From assembly GCA_930367205.1 (NCBI GenBank), contig OV884009.1:78761189-78825188 (forward strand): a stretch of 64,000 bases of DNA, written 5' to 3'. Positions 60,682-64,000 of the stretch are shown here, piece by piece (the stretch's first letter is position 1; the number at the start of each line of letters is the position of its first letter). The DNA comes from Acanthosoma haemorrhoidale. Its lineage: Eukaryota > Arthropoda > Insecta > Hemiptera > Acanthosomatidae. The notes beneath the pieces are model-generated. The model saw only the letters and a list, made by a program, of their open reading frames with translations. It was not told the origin of the DNA and did no database searches. The translations under genes and the position numbers were made by a program.

Positions 60682-60844
60682 GTCTATATTAATTAACTTT
60701 TGATACATCAACTGCAAGTAGATTGGTTGCAAGAAATGCCCACTGGAAATTAAGTAAACCATCATCATTTTGACGGAGCTTCAAGTAACCTGTCATTATG
60801 AAATACTGCGCCCACAGTTTTGCATGTGGTCCTTGCATTATGAG
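60682..60844 (-). other. orphan coding-like segment between two LTRs
   Basis: A minus-strand frame of about 50 residues from ATG (ATGCAAGGACCAC) reads GPHAKLWAQYFIMTGYLKLR and ends DVSKVN with a TAA. It fills the gap between the 144-bp LTR and the TGTTGTGG LTR. The composition looks coding, but no family was recognised. It could be a piece of an older element or of a host exon. Confidence 0.3.
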
Positions 60845-60988
60845 TGTTGGGGTTTCGATAAAGTACTTAACACACATTACTGAGTACACCTTTTATTGAA
60901 CACCACAATGGTTCATCTACAACGCTAACTGATACACAACACAACAACCAGGGGTAGGTTCCCTAGCCGGTTACAAATCAGGGTTACA
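60845..60988 (-). repeat. 144-bp LTR of the deleted Gypsy element
   Basis: On the minus strand it begins TGTAACCCTGATTTG and ends CCCCAACA (TGT..ACA termini). It contains CAATAAAAGG (60899-60890 region) as polyadenylation signal and is directly preceded by the purine-rich tract. Confidence 0.7.
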
Positions 60989-60989
60989 A

Positions 60990-61004
60990 AAGTTTCTCCC
61001 CCAC
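60990..61004 (-). other. polypurine tract
   Basis: GTGGGGGAGAAACT lies immediately upstream (minus strand) of the LTR start. It is the expected plus-strand primer site of an LTR retrotransposon. Confidence 0.6.
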
Positions 61005-61051
61005 AAAAAAAAAACATAAATAAATATATAAAATCTTTAAGAGGCATTTTA

Positions 61052-62923
61052 CTAGTATGTTAAATAATCCTGTAGGTAATCTGGCCATCTTTTTATTCTA
61101 TCGGATTCTCTGAACTGTGTTTCATGGTCTGGTTCTGGTACAAAGTCTGGAGCGGTTATAGTTTCTGGTTCTGGTGTTGCTTCTGGTATGGATTCTGGTT
61201 CTGGTGTTGCTTCTGGTATAGATTCTGGTTCTGGTGTTGCTTCTGGTATGGATTCTGGTTCTGGTGTTGCTTCTGGTATAGATTCTGGTTCTGCTGTTGC
61301 TCCTGGTATGGATTCTGGTTCTGGTGTTGCTTTTGGTTTTGGTGTTGCTTCTGGTATGGATTCTGGTTCTGGTGTTGCTTCTGGTTCTGGTATAGACTGT
61401 GGTACTGGTATTGCTCTTGACTGAGGAGACTCATATTCGTGTCTCTTTTTTATGTTGTGGTGATGATATTCTGGTAAAGGTTCTTTGAATGAGACCTTTT
61501 TAGCTCCTAATCTTTTATGTTGGTCAAAGTGTTGTTTTATTTTTCTCTCTCCATCAAGCTGTGCCATGTAATGAAGGCCTCCCAGCTTTTCGGTAATTGT
61601 TCCTGACCTCCATTCCGCCTTGTTGTTGAGAAAATATCTGGTAATCACCCTCTCCCCTACTTGGAGTGATCTGGTTCGTGGCAGGATTACTTTATCAGAT
61701 TTTGGCTCGTGAAAGGGTCGTAAGGCGTCTAATCTGGTTCCTATTTGCCGGTTTAGGTATTTCTTGTAATGGATGTCTTGTAAATTTATTTGCAAGTGTC
61801 TAATCCACATTCGTCCCAGCAAGGGGGCATAACCATCAGGGACCACATAAAGGTCTTCATAAGATACAGTGTTCTTATATTCCACTTTTACTTTTGTTTT
61901 GCCGAGGGGTCGAAAAACGTTGTCTGTATAAGATTTAAAAGCGATAATTGAGAATTGAAGTGGCTGTTTTATTTTTAATCGTTTGAATTGAGTTTCTGGT
62001 ATGAGCGTGTATCTATTACCGGTATCAATTTCAAAACTTTGATACGTATTTTTCATTTTTATCGATACCCGGTATTTTCCCAAATCTCGTGATAGCTTTG
62101 ATATGGGGTGAATATTGACAGGAACAATTTTATTCATACTCCGGTCGGCATAATAGTTTGTTTGTGTCGCTGGTTCGTCAGTTGTTACTTTATGCGTGGA
62201 ACTTTCTTGTTGCGTTTTTAACAGGGTTTTTATGCAAACTCCCGCTATGTGCCCAGTGCTGCCACAAGACGTAGACGTTAGTTTAAAAGGTTTCAGTCGA
62301 CAGTTCTTAGCCAAATTGTTTGTTTTTCCACACCGTAAGCAATGATTATATAAGCCTAATCTTTTTAAGTCCACACGACCGCTTGATTGTGATCTGGTAC
62401 GCTGATTTCGGTTTCGAGTATATGTGTTTTCCTTTCTATACCTGTTGGAGGTAGATGCGTGATTTGTATAATTGATTGAAAAAGACTGTGTATTAGCTAA
62501 CTCACGGCTATTTGCTTTTGATGCTTCGAGTGCGATAGCTTTTTTTATAATCTCCGTAAATTCACCTGTATCAGATTCTAGAATCTTTTCTCGAATACTA
62601 TTACTACTATTACTATTACTAATAAACTGTGCTCTTAGGAAAATGTCTGCAGCGGGCACCTTAAGTTCACATGTACATTCTACGTTAAAATCACAATCAG
62701 AAAGGTCACGTCGTAGCAATGCGATAAAATCAGAAATTGTCTCATTTTCTTTTTGGTAATGGGATAAAAAATGGTGTTGAGCGAGTAAAGAATTTCGGGT
62801 AGGTACTAAATGTTGTTTGAGGACCTTTATTAATTCTTCATAACTGAGATCTGCCGGTGTTTTGGGAGCAACAAGAGCTGCCAGTGTGTTATAATTAGGT
62901 GCCCCGATAGAATTTAAGAGCAT
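61052..62923 (-). CDS. fused Gag-protease-integrase-tail protein of a deleted Gypsy element
   Basis: It is an uninterrupted 623-residue frame. Residues about 1-150 are Gag (SYEELIKVLKQHLVPTRNSL, with the N-terminus truncated; the frame extends a few codons upstream to FADYSLVKCAQ). Residues 195-230 are two decayed zinc knuckles (CLRCGKTNNLAKNC lacks His; CGSTGHIAGVC lacks its first Cys). Residues 285-384 are an aspartic protease with the DTG active site at 300-302. Near 384-388 the frame passes straight into the integrase C-terminal region (NRQIGTRLDALRPF, VGERVITRY, GGLHYMAQLDGE). Residues about 515-600 are PEPESIPEAT decapeptide repeats. The layout matches the flanks of K02A2.6-like Gypsy Pol with the middle deleted in frame. 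It could be an expressed non-autonomous element or a chance open remnant. Confidence 0.75.
   Translation of the reverse strand: MLLNSIGAPNYNTLAALVAPKTPADLSYEELIKVLKQHLVPTRNSLLAQHHFLSHYQKENETISDFIALLRRDLSDCDFNVECTCELKVPAADIFLRAQFISNSNSSNSIREKILESDTGEFTEIIKKAIALEASKANSRELANTQSFSINYTNHASTSNRYRKENTYTRNRNQRTRSQSSGRVDLKRLGLYNHCLRCGKTNNLAKNCRLKPFKLTSTSCGSTGHIAGVCIKTLLKTQQESSTHKVTTDEPATQTNYYADRSMNKIVPVNIHPISKLSRDLGKYRVSIKMKNTYQSFEIDTGNRYTLIPETQFKRLKIKQPLQFSIIAFKSYTDNVFRPLGKTKVKVEYKNTVSYEDLYVVPDGYAPLLGRMWIRHLQINLQDIHYKKYLNRQIGTRLDALRPFHEPKSDKVILPRTRSLQVGERVITRYFLNNKAEWRSGTITEKLGGLHYMAQLDGERKIKQHFDQHKRLGAKKVSFKEPLPEYHHHNIKKRHEYESPQSRAIPVPQSIPEPEATPEPESIPEATPKPKATPEPESIPGATAEPESIPEATPEPESIPEATPEPESIPEATPEPESIPEATPEPETITAPDFVPEPDHETQFRESDRIKRWPDYLQDYLTY
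61165..61395. repeat. 30-bp coding minisatellite (PEPESIPEAT)
   Basis: About seven to eight units of TTCTGGTGTTGCTTCTGGTA plus ATGGATTCTGG lie inside the Gag-protease-tail frame. Overlapping plus-strand frames over it are by-products of the repeat. Confidence 0.9.
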
Positions 62924-62960
62924 TTGAGCACATTTTACTAGAGAATAATCAGCGAACCTT

Positions 62961-63661
62961 CAGCAATAGGCACTAGTCGGGCGAAGAGAAAAGGCTCTAT
63001 ATGAGAGGTTCGATTGGCCAACGTATAGTTACCACAGCTATGCATGATACAGCAGTACCCTCCTTCTTAATATGTAACAGAATACGTTAATATCGCTAAC
63101 TAAAGCTAATAATTAAAGTTATAATTAATCATTCTAGAGTCTGGTTGTATTTATAATTACAAGTTATTTGTGAAGAAACAGCGTAAGTTACTAATAACTA
63201 TAATGATGGACAACATTAAAGTAAATAATTAAATCAATTTAAATTAACGATCCGAGATCGCTATCAGTGCTGCTCCGGTCTTATCGGTAAAAATCTTTTG
63301 TGATTAGGGCCAACTTGACTCGACCACTATGATTATAAAAAGATATGCCTTACCCTGCTATTACTAACTAGGGCTTGAGCTTATGGTATTTCCCATTGTC
63401 TAAGTCAAGGCCGCGCTAAGCACTCCTCGTTGTGTTCATGAAACTAAGTCCCATGTATATTTTTTAACATATGAGATCAGTCAATTACGCTATATGCAAA
63501 CTATTCTCAACATCACACACACAAAGTCATTTTGAAATTTTTTTCAATTTTGAAATTTTATCGGACATTAGTTCATTTCAGTCTATCTATAATTAAGCTT
63601 AATATTAGAAACTGATTAAATAACAACTTACATTGGCAAGAATAATAATTTATCTTATGAT
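62961..63661. other. no gene recognised
   Basis: The first 100 bp may still be 5' sequence of the deleted Gypsy element; no LTR was seen. The rest is unidentified. Confidence 0.4.
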
Positions 63662-63820
63662 ATGTTACAATCATATTTCTATCCGATGGTCATTCCACGC
63701 ACTAATGATGACCAGATACAATCGCTAGATGACAATGAATATTTCGATGAATATATTAAAGTAAATTTCATAGAACATTTAAATATAGAAGAGTTTAAAA
63801 CTGAAATACAACAAATTTGA
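63662..63820 (+). CDS. short unidentified reading frame (52 codons)
   Basis: From ATG it reads LQSYFYPMVIPRTNDDQIQS and ends FKTEIQQI with TGA. Open codons continue about ten residues upstream. The composition is acidic and coding-like, but no family was recognised. It could be the tail of a transposon protein. Confidence 0.3.
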   Translation: MLQSYFYPMVIPRTNDDQIQSLDDNEYFDEYIKVNFIEHLNIEEFKTEIQQI

Positions 63821-63887
63821 AATGATGAAGGGGAAAAAAACGAGCTATTTTACAATTGTTTTCCCTTCTCACGTGCACATGATGAAA

Positions 63888-64000
63888 CTAGGGTCGGGTC
63901 TTCGTAGGACCTGGGTCTTCGTTATCATCCTGGAGCTCCGGTCCCGGTTCTCCATCTCCCACCTTTACCTTCTTCCCCTGAGGTCCGAACACCACAACCG
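63888..64000 (-). CDS. C-terminal end of an unidentified protein, running off the window
   Basis: The minus-strand frame is open from the window edge to TAG at 63890-63888. It ends VFGPQGKKVKVGDGEPGPEL and DDNEDPGPTKTRP, a charged, Pro/Gly-rich tail. In a region full of LTR elements it may be the tail of a retrotransposon protein (inference). Confidence 0.4.
   Translation of the reverse strand, partial: VVVFGPQGKKVKVGDGEPGPELQDDNEDPGPTKTRP

Larger units (their letters stand above)
60845..62960 (-). mobile_element. internally deleted Ty3/Gypsy element with 144-bp 3' LTR
   Basis: In minus order there is a 5'-truncated gag-protease-integrase-tail frame, then a purine-rich tract (GTGGGGGAGAAACT, 61004-60992), then a short LTR (60988-60845). 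RT, RNase H and the integrase core are absent. No 5' LTR was found up to the window end. Confidence 0.75.

Noticed and set aside
61124..61424. Plus-strand Trp/Cys/Phe-rich and Gly/Ser-rich frames
   Set aside because: Antisense shadows of the 30-bp minisatellite inside the Gypsy-derived frame.

Overview
The window reads as nuclear DNA of an arthropod, most likely an insect. It is AT-rich and carries long dinucleotide microsatellites, spliced-gene architecture, poly(A)-tailed non-LTR retrotransposons, Ty3/Gypsy elements, an errantivirus-like env relic and a mariner transposon. Nothing bacterial was seen (no operons, no CRISPR, no rRNA or tRNA gene). The species cannot be named from the sequence alone.

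One host gene is well supported: a two-exon minus-strand gene at 55139-57882 that splices cleanly into a 270-residue neuralized-like protein 2 (NHR domain plus SOCS box). Almost everything else that codes is transposon debris. Two Jockey-superfamily LINE families dominate. Family A has copies near 500-700, 2857-3926, 10058-11390, 22385-22745, 27268-28040 and 29540-30150. Family B has copies near 6640-7560, 7530-9515, 10445-10524, 15602-15836, 23450-23758, 32877-33990 and 36515-39875; the last is the most complete, with ORF1 and ORF2 overlapping. More diverged LINE pieces lie at 20930-21960 and 36280-36480.

LTR elements are represented by a degenerate Ty3/Gypsy pol at 40240-43250, a nearly full-length but broken env relic at 28040-29211, an LTR family starting TGTTGTGG (10205-10924 and 59745-60681), and at 60845-62960 an internally deleted Gypsy element. 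In that element a truncated Gag-protease is fused in frame to the integrase C-terminal tail, next to a 144-bp LTR. DNA transposons include a dead mariner (52034-53223), a roughly 984-bp long-TIR element that keeps only the transposase C-terminus (49070-50053), and a possible piggyBac-type end (54250-54377).

Layout: 0-10 kb is mostly unrecognised DNA with LINE pieces. 10-11.4 kb is a nest (family A split by an LTR, itself split by family B). 15-18 kb holds an inverted repeat with a datable family B insertion. 18-27 kb is AT-rich, with LINE relics and one GC-rich island. 27-30 kb is a LINE/env/LINE cluster. 32-43 kb is family B and Gypsy. 43-55 kb is AT-rich with DNA transposons. 55-58 kb is the host gene, and 59-64 kb is LTR elements plus a relic of a PIN-like nuclease family. 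The genes do not form a pathway; the interest lies in the host gene and in the stratigraphy of the insertions.
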